Shown here: positions 49,001-60,873 of the stretch, in pieces
How positions within the stretch are numbered: the stretch's first letter is position 1
Layout: each line of letters begins with the position of its first letter
NCBI GenBank assembly: GCA_025267735.1
Contig: CM046299.1
Span: forward strand, 31,449,987 to 31,513,986
Length of the DNA: 64,000 bases
Source: Mactra quadrangularis
Lineage: Eukaryota > Mollusca > Bivalvia > Venerida > Mactridae
Reading direction: 5' to 3'
Position numbers and translations under genes: made by a program
The notes under the pieces: model-generated
Database searches by the model: none
What the model was told of the DNA's origin: nothing
What the model saw: the letters and a program-made list of their open reading frames with translations, nothing else

Positions 49001-49572
49001 CAAGCTGAAATTAGTACCATGTGATAGATAGACCCTGAAAACATGGTTATGGATACATATTTTGAATTTGTATCTAAGTTGGTTATTGAGTTATTAGCGA
49101 AAAACGGAATTTCTATATTGCGGACTTAATTTGCATATAATGCAAATTGCTCAAGGATGACAGGGTTTCATCACTCGGATTCCTATTCAGCACCTTTCAA
49201 AGATATAGAAACTGCAAAAAAACTTTGTGGGGACTCAAGTGCACGGTTCACCTAAAATATGGCATTTTACTGCAGGACTACAGTGCTTCCAGCATCGGAT
49301 TATTTTCAAAACATTTACAAAATCGTAAAGTCGAAGCATATCAAAAATTAGAATCAAAAGTTTTTGTTTGAAATATAACAAATAAGCGCGCAATGCGTTT
49401 TTAAAGTTTAAAGTCGATTTTTTAGAAATTAGTGACGTCGTCAGCTTTTGACATCTTCTGACCGTAAAATTTGAAAAATCACCTGGCAGATTCGTAAAGA
49501 GCACGTTTTTTTCTATCACAAACAATAAAAATATAGCTGTAATACCGATGAATACAGCGAACCACCTTTTTT
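46052..49572. mobile_element. 3.5 kb foldback element with nested inverted repeats
   Basis: Outer arms of ~150 bp: AAAAAGTGGTTCGCTG and GCTCTTTACGAATCTGCCAG, then GTGATTTTTCAAATTTT on the left, inverted at 49400-49572. Further inside, 46345-46770 is inverted relative to 48480-48935 (for example TTTTTCGCTAATAACAC and GTGTTATTAGCGAAAAA), while 46222-46310 is repeated in direct orientation at 48938-49020. A third copy of the AGCGAAAAACGGAATTTC block is at 49095. No long open frame exists. Confidence 0.75.
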
Positions 49573-50843
49573 AGCCTTGAGCCGACATACAGGTAATTTG
49601 ATCACGAGACTTGATCATGTGACTTGATCATGTGACTAATAGTCAAATATTAAAATTAAAGCGGTAAACACACTAAATTTGTTCGGGTTTAAATTAGTAT
49701 TTTGAATTTATTACTGAAGTCCCGAACAAATAAAATGAGTTGATACTCGCACAAAAAACTGTTCCATGACAATTTACCCTAGATCTCGATTTTCTCCGCG
49801 TTTTGATACCGAGACTAAGCGAAAGTTTATGACATAGACCAGTTATTATCGTCGGCACCTGGCCGACGATTTAAACAATTATCAAGATTTGAGCATTTTT
49901 GTGTCGACACCGGTTGCCTTAAACCAATCAAACTGATGCATTTGAGGCCAAGTGATGAAAAAAAAACAACGTCAAGTAGTCAAAATAGGGGTGCGTGCAT
50001 GGACTCGTCGTCGCAGTGTATTATCCGGTTACCTGTTTGTATTACCAGAAAATATCATTATCAATATATGAACGCGTATTAGTTTCAAGGAAGTTGCAAT
50101 ATAAAACCAAAAAACATGCATAACTAATTGTAACATGTTCATTTCTTGAAAAACTCGCATTTGTTTAAAAAAGCAAACCTATCTTCCCTACTTCCGAGCG
50201 AGTTTATTATCTCAGATAACCTTGGGGGCCGCCATTGAACATTTACATCAAAATCTTGATTTTCATTACAAACTAACGGAAGTCATTTGGTCATTCGTGA
50301 AAGACGTGAATTAATCGAAAATCCATGTTATTACATTGATTACAGTTGTTTGAAACTTTGGAATCGATCGGATTTTCTTATTAAACCAAATCAGTGAAGT
50401 GGTTATATATTCGGACAAAAATGTCTGTTATGACTGAACAGAAATTTTGGACAAACGAAGTTATTAAAGGTAAGACTAAAACACGTACGTCTTTTTTGTA
50501 ATCATACAGCTGGATCAGAGACATGGCTAAATACCAAGCTTTAGATTTGTGAATTTTTAATGAAGTGTAATACGTGCCGTGTTTCTGTAAACATTTCATT
50601 CATTTTGTTTAGCATATATAAATTTTTTTTGAAAGGAGTTAAAAGGAGAATTTATATTTTCTCTTCTAAACTGTGGTTTAAACTAAAACATGTACACTCG
50701 ACGGTCTTCGTTGTCTATTTATAGAAAGTACGCTCGTATAGATCATTTTTGGACACGGTCTTAACCACTGACGAAGACACTGAAACCATAAACAAAGAAG
50801 GATTATCAGACCATTACTGATAATGATCCTTTTATATATTGTA
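49573..50843. other. No recognisable feature
   Basis: A few TTGATCATGTGAC repeats at 49600-49640. No supported gene. Confidence 0.45.
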
Positions 50844-51536
50844 TGCTAGGTTTACATCTGGCCACGATCTCCCCGATTAGCCAGAGGCAAAAAAATCGGG
50901 GAGCTCTACGATTAAATGGTATACTCCACGTTCTATTACGCTTCCTTACGAAATCAGCACGTTTTGTTGCGCTCTACTGCGCTTTGCTACGATCGACCCC
51001 ACGATTTGCATCACGTTCTGTTACGCTTTGTTGCGATCAACACGATTGACTTCCACGCTCCACCACGTTCCGTTACGTCCTGTAAAGATCTCCCACGACA
51101 AAGTCACTTTGTTGCGATCTCCTGCGATTTGACCTACGATTTGAGACAAATGACCACGTTTACGTCACGATTTGATATTTAAACAAGAAATAATTCTTTC
51201 TCAGCGACGTGGGATGAAAAAATGTTTCCACGCTGGTCCCGATCTGTTGCGATTGTACTCCACGTTCTGTTACGTTCTGTTACGCTTCGGTACGTTCCGT
51301 TACGTTTTGTTACGAAGGCCACGCTCTGTCACGACTAGAAAATGAATCGGGGCAATCGTGGTGAAATTTAAGTTTGATTTAAAATCTGTCCCGATGCCCA
51401 CGATGTCTCCGATTCAACCACGTTCCGTTACGCTCCCCCACGATCACCCCGATTCAACTCCGCGCTCTGTTTCGTTCGCCACGATGCTCTGGAATCGGGG
51501 ACATCGTGGTAATCGTGGCCAGTTGTAAACCTAGCA
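50844..51536. mobile_element. ~0.7 kb TIR element built of CACGTTCTGTTACG-like units
   Basis: The ends are TGCTAGGTTTACATCTGGCC and its inverse GGCCAGTTGTAAACCTAGCA, continuing inward as GATCTCCCCGATT or ATGTCCCCGATT. GTA flanks both ends (50841-50843 and 51537-51539), a possible 3-bp target duplication. The interior is a degenerate array of 10-14 bp words such as CACGTTCTGTTACG, CGCTTTGTTGCGATC and CACGATTTG. It is non-coding. Confidence 0.75.
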
Positions 51537-51539
51537 GTA

Positions 51540-52888
51540 CATTTATATAGGTGTTTATATGACTAAATTCCAGGCATTCTATAAAAAGACATGCGACGGT
51601 ATAAAACTCTGACACATATATTGCTTGAATGCTTTACTAAAGGTGATGTCATACATTGCAAAACGACGATTTCAAGCATTTTTGGAAATGCTAATACTCG
51701 TTTTACATGCTGTTGTTTTCGCCGTAGCTGTCGAAACAGACTTTGTGATACCCTCTCATTCTATGAGACAAACACAAAATGACGTACTGGGAATTAGGAG
51801 AACCCTCTCTTTCTATTGGTACAAAAAATAAAGCTACAACTACTGAAATAAGAGTTTCTCCGTGTTCGTCTGATTTTTAAAAAACCAAAAAAAACGTTGT
51901 TGTTCTCTTAAGTGTTATTGAAGTAATGCACGATTATTTTTCAAATATTGCATGTTTCACGGATCAAATTAATTGGTAGCAGTAGATATTTTTTCACTTA
52001 CTTGGTAACGCAAGAATTTAACTAATGGCCTTGTCGAATTTTTGATGGACCATAAAATACACGTCACAACAAAAGTTAGTACATATGTAACGTGCACCGA
52101 GTAGTTTGTTAAAAACTATTCAACAATAATAAAATACTGTATAGAATATATAATTATTTTCCTCGGGAAACACACTGAGTGCTGAAACCACCAGCAGTTC
52201 CAACCAGCAACTCAACTAATACGTCAAATGAACTACTAATAACCCAAAGCAACACATACTTAATCGCTACAAACAAGTTCGAGCCTCAGCACAAGAGGCG
52301 TTAAAACCACCAGGAGTTCCAACCAACAACTCCCATAACCCACCAGGCTCTATGACAAACCTGAGGTTTCAAACCGAACTAACCAAACCACGCAACTAAT
52401 GCTTAACAAGACGTTCCAACCTTTTACTTATAATCCCACGACCCGGTAGCCTACTATGGTTAGCCAATCTATGACCCTATCACGATGCTTTTGGCTTTCT
52501 ATGAGAACGCGGATCAATAAATTCCGTAACTCTTGTCGTAGGCCTACAACAAAGCCCCGATAATTACAAGTAGAGCGATGTGAACTCTCCGGAGTCTCCA
52601 GCCAGACTCCCATTTTTTTCTGTCGATTTACGCTTTTTATACCCACCTGATGCCCACGCATACCGGAACTGAAATTTGATTGGTTCTTAAATACATTTAA
52701 TGCTCTTTGGAACTCTTCGTTAGTATATATTTATGCCAGCGCTTGCCTTATAAAATTAATGAGCGTCTACCGTTACCCGCATTCGGAACACCCTCGACCT
52801 TTCATGAATGAATAATCTCGGAAGGATTCGTGGGGGGTCTTCACTGGATTTTGGTGATTTTAGTACCTACGCGAGGCGAAGCACGTAA
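51540..52888. other. No gene; a direct repeat
   Basis: AAACCACCAGCAGTTCCAAC at about 52187 and AAACCACCAGGAGTTCCAAC at about 52306 form a ~28 bp direct repeat 119 bp apart. Nothing else is supported. Confidence 0.45.
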
Positions 52889-54956
52889 CCACGGGGGCCC
52901 AACTCCGTCACAACGTGAGTGGATTTCTGTCGAGCTTATGTCACGGGTGCCTGTCGATAGTGTCACGGATTTTTGAAAAGTACTGAAGAACTAAACGGAC
53001 AGAAAAAGGTAGTTACGTATTTTCCTATCGATAAGAAGACAATTCTAGTTTACGCTTTACTTTTTGTGACACTCCCATTGTACTGTACAATGTTTCAAGT
53101 CTTATGAGCTAGAAATAAACAAGGTTTAAACAGCAATCGTACGATTTGCTATAATCAGATGAAATCATGGAAAAATAAGATTTCATACATTTATGATCAA
53201 AATTCAATTATACGGCATCGTATGATTAGTAATATTTGTCAAGTGATAATTTTTTAACTCTTACCGATGCCTTTTTATTGGAGAGTCAACCAAAATGCAA
53301 AAACCAATATGTCACGGATTTTTTCCGTCATGTCACAGTTTATATGACAATACTTGCGTTAATGTCACAGTACTACTGACGATAGTTTCCATTTTTTCAG
53401 GCTTCCCGAGCAAGATGTAGATGTTGTTCCGAGTTGTTTACCTCTGAAACGGAAGCCGTTCATAACGTGGCTTCATTACATCCAATATGATCTGTTTTCC
53501 ATTTTGGTTTTCAACGATGATGGCAAACTTAAACCAAGGACGTACAAGACAAAAGGCTTTGACATTAACCCAAGTGAAAGCTGATGTTTTAACGGAAACA
53601 TCTAGGTGCAAACTTGAATGTCCGTGTATGTCCAGCTTATAAGAGCAGATAAGCAATTCAAGTTTTCAAGCAGAAGTTTTCATAGATAATTATTATATAT
53701 AAGCTACTGAGTCCAATGTTCTTTCACAGATACATTTGCCAAAGAAAGCGTATTGGTAGCTTTGACTTAGATTCAAGTGACACCACTTTGTACAGTGATA
53801 CTTGTGATATTGTTTTCTTGATGAATTGCATGTGTCTCTAAATGTTGAAGTTTCTTAAAGCAATAACAACTTTACAAAGCGTCTGGCGTTTGTCCATACA
53901 GACTACGTAAAGTAGTAATTCAAGTAGGCGCCACAGAGCTGTTCAAAGGAACCTTCAGTTTGAAGATGTTTGTTTCATTAAAATTCATTTGTTTCTTAAT
54001 AAATAGATAATTTCGTTACTTCACATGTAGATTTTTAACTTCCTTTTGTTTATCAACAGTTATTATTAAACATCTTTTTGTAAATGAATGGTTAGTTTTG
54101 TTTTATTAATCATGTAAAGGATTACTCTTTGTACTAATTTTTGTCTTATGTTTATGTTTTACTATAAGTTAACTTTTATTGTTTTGCTTGTTGATACAAT
54201 CAATGTTAAACAAGAATTGTTCAATGTTTCTACAAGCTTTGAATTATCTGACTAGTAGAATATTGTAGATACGTGCTCGGCTCCGACCAAGACATTTTAT
54301 ATAAGTTAAAATGAAAACTTTACAATTAAAAAATTGTGCCCACAAATAATATCAAATTCGAATATTAATCAATCCATAACGGACATGAGGCAATATTTTC
54401 GATGGGTCAACTTGATGATGGTCTCTGATTGGCTGTGGGCCTTTTTAAGGTTCATGTAAGCCTGAAACCCTAACTGACGTACGTGATAGGTTATGTCGAC
54501 GCGTATCAGGTAAAATACATGGTTCCTGAAAAAAAGTACAATTTTGAAACAGAATCGATTTTTAAAATATATGCTTTTGTTGTGATACGTTTTCACGTTT
54601 TATTGTCAATGCATAGAGTGGATCATCAAGTCTTACACTTGTTTTATACTTGGAAAAATCTGTGACCCTATAGACAGAAAACTGTGACATAAGATACAAC
54701 CTCGTACCGTGACATATCGAATACTGCAAACGGATTTCACAAACTGCTATTAGTCACTTACCGACTTGATCAAAACTTATTATATCATAAAACATAATCT
54801 AAGAAACAATCTTAGTATCAAATTTGTACTATAATTACGCCCTTTAAACAATCCTTATCTAATTTCTAGTAAAAATCCGTGACACTATCGACAGGCATCC
54901 GTGACATAAGCTCGACAGAAATCCACTCACATTGTGACGGAGTTGGGCCCCCGTGG
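52889..54956. mobile_element. 2.07 kb TIR element, TAA target site (PIF/Harbinger-like)
   Basis: TIRs of about 87 bp start CCACGGGGGCCCAACTCCGT at the left and end with the inverse at the right; I count two mismatches. TAA flanks both ends (52886-52888, 54957-54959), the 3-bp TWA target preference of the PIF/Harbinger superfamily. Subterminal GTCACGG/CCGTGAC motifs recur inside (53310-53370, 54660-54715). A stretch after TTTTTTCAG at 53400 is locally exon-like but quickly hits stops; I find no transposase. The near-identical TIRs suggest recent activity. Confidence 0.85.
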
Positions 54957-57117
54957 TAACGGTTACACAAAATAGTTCTTGTAGTATACGCACAGATCTT
55001 TGTCTAAACATATTTATTTGTTTTAAATTGAACCAAATATTGTTCATCGGTAAGATTGAAATGAGTAATTTCAAATTTACGGACTAAAACGAAACTTCAG
55101 TCATCGCCTAAACGATCATGTACTTGTTTACCACTGGCACTTGAGTCCCTATATCGGATAAAATATTCATACTAATGTTTAAAAAAAACATTAGTGAAGA
55201 AAAATAGAAATCAAAGCACAGAAGGCGCTGAATTTGTTTGGGTCTCGGAATATCAGAAAGGTGAAGGTTGTGTAGAAACAATGAGATATAAATGTAATAT
55301 AGATGCTATAAATTCAAGAAACAATGACACAGGGTTATAAATTTATAATTTTAATGAACTGAAAATAATGTAACATTTCAATATATTAAATATATAAACT
55401 TATCTAAACATACAAAAAGTATCCTATATCTAAACATGCAAAAAAAACAACATTATTATATCCAACATATCTTACAACAAGTATAACAGTATGTTTATAT
55501 AATTACAACCTGAATGAAATAACACAATCTGATTGGTCAAAAGTGAACACGTGACCTAAAAAAATGTGCTTTTATTTTCCTATAAACAGCAGTTTTTGAA
55601 TGAATGACGTCATGCCCGAACTACTTTCTTGACTCAAAAGCTATTTTTAGCGAGTTCCCACGCTATGATGTACATGTCAATAACGACAATGTCAATGGAA
55701 AGTAAATGATACACAAAACCCTTAAAAATGGTGTGATAAACTTTTATTGAAAAGAAATGAAAATGAGTTATAATGTACAATACATTTTGTGCATTAATAT
55801 CGTTCTTTATCAATATTTCATAAGATGTAATGTTCCAGGAAGTTAATGATATGCTGGATGCAGAATTAAAAACAAATCTTTAGTTTTAACTAAAGCTTCC
55901 TACACAGCAATTAATCCATTAAAAGTTTATTTATATTTCTAGCGAATAAGTCTTCTTTTTCAAATGATTTTTATATCATTTCCCATCTGAGGTGCATGCC
56001 ATAATGGACTGGTATTCATTTATATAGATCTAAATCCTTTGGTTTCAGAGACATCTAATTTCACTTTCTTGTCTGAAAATAAAAAACAACAACAAATAAA
56101 TGAGGATAGATAAATCATTCAATACTGTGAGTTCGACACATTTTAAATTGGTCAACAATAAAGTAAGTAATAAGTATTTGGGCTGGTCAACTTAAAAGAA
56201 TGTCACAGTATACATTTCAAAATCACTCAAGTTGGCTTTCAACAAGTCAAATAAATATTTAAAAAAAAGATCTATTTTGTAAATAATTCATAACACAATG
56301 ATATGTACGTTGGATAATATGTGTATCTGGTCATTATTATTTAGCATCCGAAGTGCAGGTGAATTCTATACTCCATGCAAATCCTTGCATGTACATTCTA
56401 CATTGAGTAGTGAACAAGGTCAATAATTATAACGGTTTTTATCAGACCGGAATGAAAATGCTTCCAGATTAAAATGATCAGCATTTGAATCTATCCTAAG
56501 TACAGATAGTTTTAAAATGTAAATGGGAACATAAAAACCATAAAACCATGTTTTAATATAATCTCAGTAAATAATAAACATTCACTTACTCAGTACAGAA
56601 ATAGCTAGTCATTCCATCCAATGTCTTGACATGTAAATTTCCTGACTCGGACTAACTGCTTAAGTTATCATCAAGTGATCCAAATTTCAGTAATAAACTT
56701 TCTCATTTTGATGAAATTACAGAAATGACTCAACGAGTTGACCTACATCTAATCCAGGTTACAACTTGTCCCATGTCATGATGACCTGAACACACGTGTT
56801 CAACGTAAAAACTATAAACTTGTTCAATTATTGTTTTTAAGAGTTTCGCAATAGCGTACAGCCTCTGGTGTGTTCTTTCATTTAAAATAAAATCCATGAA
56901 CGTTAATATCTATGTATTATTTTGCTCCGTTATGTCCTAAAACACTGAAAAACTGTATCGAATCGAAGAGAAAAATGGCCGACGGTTGGCATTAAAAACC
57001 TGTTAACTGAAGGAAATAAATGCGCACTATTACGCATTATTGCGTAATTCGGTTCTACGCATTAAAAAATAGGTCTTTTTTCTAACGCAAATTTCGCAAA
57101 AAATGGTTGTAATTATA

Positions 57118-57276
57118 AGGAATGAATGAATAGAAACTGACTTTCATCGAAAAATAAACGTCATTTTGGTGATAGCTAATTTCAGCATAAAGGCCTTCGG
57201 CCTTTATGCAAATTAGCTATCACCAAAAGTGACGTTTATTTTTCGATGAAAGTCAGTTTCTATACATTCATTCCTT
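57118..57276. repeat. ~160-bp near-perfect palindrome
   Basis: The left arm AGGAATGAATGAATAGAAAC...GCATAAAGGCC and right arm GGCCTTTATGCAAATTAGCT...ATTCATTCCTT are inverse with few mismatches and almost no loop (TTC). It contains GACTTTCATCGAAAAATAAA and its inverse. A foldback MITE is likely. Confidence 0.9.
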
Positions 57277-57937
57277 AAATAATATGGTCAACATGTTTTT
57301 TTTTAGTTTAAATAAGTAATATTATCACAGTCACAAACTGGTTTGTTGCGTGAAATCAACTTTACATATATTTCTTGTTTATAAATAATACCAACAAACG
57401 ATAATGCATAATAAATATTGCATGAAATTTTATTTACAACCAGTCTTTCTTCTCCGTGTGTTGTTCTATTGACTCTTCAGCGTAGTTTGATCACGCGACA
57501 AATTGAATTTGTTATATAAACTAACCCATAGACGAACGCCTTTTAATTGAAGAGTTCAAAATTGACGTGAGTTTTATCAAAATTATTTAATTATATTACC
57601 AGTAATTTGCGGAAATGTTACAGAATTGCACAATATTAGAAATCTTCGAGCAATCGGGAACTTTATTTTCTTCCCTGAGCAGGTTTGAAAATTAATGCGC
57701 CTTTATTTGACAATTAATCTGGTTCCCTGTCCTATTATGGTTTGCAGGGGACCAGTCCTTTTGACAATCTTCATGCAGTGATCTCCCCTGAATTTTTCGG
57801 CGTTAGTGTCCATGTAAAGGGAAGTAACCGCTTCAAGAAAGCGGACTACTTTCGGCATTTGCAATTAACAGCATTCGGGTCTGAAATTTCGCTACCATTA
57901 TTTGTTTGGTCTGACGACCCAAACAAATAAAAACGAC

Positions 57938-58981
57938 ACATGTTAACTATAGCTTTTGAGTCGTGCCACGGTTTATTATAATATACACATGGTATTGAAC
58001 CTTTTATGCAGTGATCCTCGGTCGAACTGAATTTTTACATTTAGGAATATGAATGGGCATAAAAACCGGTTCTAATTTATAGCTGACATATGTTTTTACA
58101 AAATTAAAAAGTATCAACTTCATATATTATGTAGTTATCATAGAATTAAGCGTTATTTCAGTAATTTCATTTTTTTCAGCGATTGAGAGACACTTCTTAC
58201 TTCCGGTATAATTAACAGTTTTGTAACATACGTTCTGATTGGTCTAAAACTCCTCGAAACTTTTCCCGTAATCTGTCATTGAAACGAAGCCAGTGCAAAC
58301 ATCCACAAAGCGTCATGCTGAAATTTGATCAATCTGCTGTGGCACTAAGGGACACTGCATGTGGACATAATAATTTTTGGTCAAACAGACAATGGCAAGA
58401 CATTGAAATATATTTTGAAGAAATAAAAAGACAGAAATGGCGTCTTTACAATACCAAGATCTAAACGTGAAGACATTATACAGGTAATTTCTTTTCCACT
58501 CGCGTAATAGTTTGGCCGTCAATACATCAATTGTGTAACTTATAAAATGTCCGTGTAATAAAGAGACCAATAGAATACGATTTGTTGAGTTTTCTTTTGT
58601 AATTTAGTCAATCGCAGCATAACGGTGACAGATTACGGGAAAAGTTTCGCCGAGTTTTAGACCAATCAGAACGTATGTTACAAAACTGTTAATCATACCG
58701 GAAGTTAGCAGTGTCTCTCAATCGCTGAAAAATGAAATTACTGAAATAACGCTTAATTCTATGATAACTATACAAGATATGAAGCTGATACTTGGTAGTT
58801 TTGTAAAAATATGTGTCAGCTTTAAATCAGAAGCGGTTTTTATGTGTAGTAATACTCAGAAATATAAAAAATTCAGTTCGTCCGTGGATCACTCCAAAAA
58901 CGGTTCAATACCATATAGATATATACATTATAATAAGCTGTGGCATGACTCAAAAGCGATAGTTAAAATGGACCTTTTTCA
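57938..58981. repeat. Foldback element, ~340-bp arms with unique centre
   Basis: Arms 57938-58280 and 58620-58981 are inverted. Shared blocks include GATTGAGAGACAC, CAGTTTTGTAACATACGTTC and TTTTCCCGTAATCTGTC. The ~340 bp centre holds a 61-codon frame (58279-58464) and a CAG|GTAATT donor-like site at 58480. Similarity between the arms falls toward the outside. Confidence 0.85.
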
Positions 58982-59530
58982 ACAACATTATTTTTTTTCT
59001 AATTTAAAAGTATGAATATTGTATCGAATGTAGGGACTCCAGTGCCAGTGATTGATGATAAAGATTTTGTCTTCGTTTAGTGGCTTTAAACTAAATAATT
59101 GTGACAATAAAAACGTATTTTCAACTGTCACATTAGGGGATCAATCAAACACTTTTATGGCCTAAATTCAGAAAACCATTTCAATTTAAGTATTAGGTTT
59201 AATTTTATTGTCGTATATTATAATCATATGCATCAACAAAATGGGAGAGCTAAATGTGGAAATTACATTTAATTAAGTCATTTAAATAAGAAGCGTATTT
59301 TACATACAAATCTTATTACAAACAAACCTTGCATGCAGCTTTTAGCCATAGAATATGAAAATAACTGCGAGGCTTCCACGCTTAGGATATTAGGATATAA
59401 TATAAGATCAACGTTTGTAATATCAAATCGTTTATACCAACTGCATTAAAATGCATGATGTTATATTGAATATAGCTAAACTACACGCTAGGCAAACACC
59501 GAACACTGTAAGTATTTAACTGTATATGTA

Positions 59531-60216
59531 TGGTGGCTGATTTATGCCATGTCGTATATGCGTTTCTTCGCCGCGAAGAGACGAAAAAACGAAAACACGA
59601 AGACATGGATTTGTCGTATCTTCGTCTTTTCGTTTCTTCGCCACGAAGAAACGAACACACGACAAAATAAATACAACAATACGACAGATTGAATGTGTCG
59701 TGTTTTCGCCTTACATCTGTCGTATCTTCGTCTTTTTGTTTCTTCGTGGCAAAGAAACGAAAAGACGATAGTACGACAAACTATGGATTTGTCGTTTTTT
59801 CGCCCTTCATCTTTTGTATCTTCGTCGTTTCGTTTCTTCGTGGCAAAGAAACGAAGAAACGAAAAGACCAAGATATGACAAACTATGGATTCGTCGTGTT
59901 TTCGCCTAACATCTGTCGTATCTTCGTCTTTTCGTTTTTTCGCCACGAAGAAACAAAAAGACGAAGATACGACAGATGTAAGGCGAAAACACGACACATT
60001 TCATCTGTCGTATTGTTGTATTTATTTTGTCGTGTGTTCGTTTCTTCGTGGCGAAGAAACGAAGAAACGAAAAGACGAAGATACGACAAACTATGGAAAT
60101 TTGTCGTGTTTTTGTTTTTTCGTTTCTTCGCGACAAAGAAACGAAAATACGACATGGCATAAATAAAAAACATTATTATTATAATTAGTATTATTATTAT
60201 TATAAATCAGCCACCA
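59531..60216. mobile_element. TIR element made of seven serial hairpins
   Basis: The ends are TGGTGGCTGATTTAT and its inverse, with TA outside each (59529-59530, 60217-60218). Right of the last hairpin is an ATT-rich insertion. The interior is a chain of about seven hairpins, each made of TTCGTTTCTTCG and CGAAGAAACGAA around GTGGC, CCAC or CCGC centres, with side words TCGTCTTTTCG, ATACGACA and CATCTGTCGT. The longest, 59901-59985, has arms of about 38 bp. Overlapping open frames on both strands come from this composition. Confidence 0.85.
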
Positions 60217-60873
60217 TAGTATATGTAAGTTTGTAATCATCAATGACGTTACAGGTTGATAAAAATCTCTCTCTAAAATGAGATAATACTCATTTTTGAA
60301 ATTTACACTGTAGTTAGATATATAGAATTATTACTCAGTATTAATTTTATGTGCATTAATGGTATCTTTTCCCAACGTTGCAAACCCTAAATTCTTGCAT
60401 GAATAATGGATAGTTAGATAGAAATAAAATACAGGCATTTAAATTTCAGTTCCTATATGAAATACATGTTACTTAGTATTTGTATGAAACATCCGGTCCG
60501 TGTTAGTGTTTCTTGAACTATCAGTTCAGTTACTTCATAAAATAACTTATTATTCCACAACTTTACCTACCGTAACATGCCTGTTTTAGCATATATAAGA
60601 TAGCTTAATATGATTTTTACATCTAATGCTCGTCATAAGTATACTGACAATGAATCTTTTATTCAGTGCTTTACCGCTTTGATTTTACACTTTGATCTAT
60701 TGACATGAAAGATCATAAGTGTAAAAATCTGAGCTGAAAATATTATTGATACATATATAAATGAAGTTTAAATTGAATCCTTTCTTCATAATAATTTCCC
60801 AAAACATTTTTAAACTAAAGCATTCTCCCAAATTGAATACTGAGACAAACAGTTCTTAAGAATCATATATATT
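60217..60873. other. 3' flank of the sulfotransferase gene
   Basis: AT-rich; it may hold the 3' UTR of the minus-strand gene ending at 60874. No other feature. Confidence 0.4.

Larger units (their letters stand above)
55068..59080. mobile_element. Possible ~4 kb element with CACTGGCAC TIRs
   Basis: The left end has ATCGCCTAAACGATCATG and CCACTGGCACTTGAGTCCCT; the right end, inverted, has GGGACTCCAGTGCCAGTG and TCTTCGTTTAGTGGC. These match the TIRs of the short element at 31795-32100. Two foldbacks (57118-57276 and 57938-58981) and a 62-codon exon-like frame (57742-57930) are inside. The two ends may belong to one element or to two fragments. Confidence 0.5.

Noticed and set aside
49147..49525. 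Frames of 74-96 codons at the right end of the foldback
   Set aside because: Fall within inverted-repeat arms; no protein signature.
57742..57930. 62-codon frame after a TTTGCAG acceptor-like site
   Set aside because: It looks exon-like and starts SPFDNLHAV, but it sits inside a TIR-bounded region and has no neighbouring exon in phase; left unsupported.
59542..60173. Seven overlapping frames of 60-157 codons on both strands
   Set aside because: The palindromic vocabulary of the hairpin element lacks stop codons in several frames; identical peptides appear on both strands.
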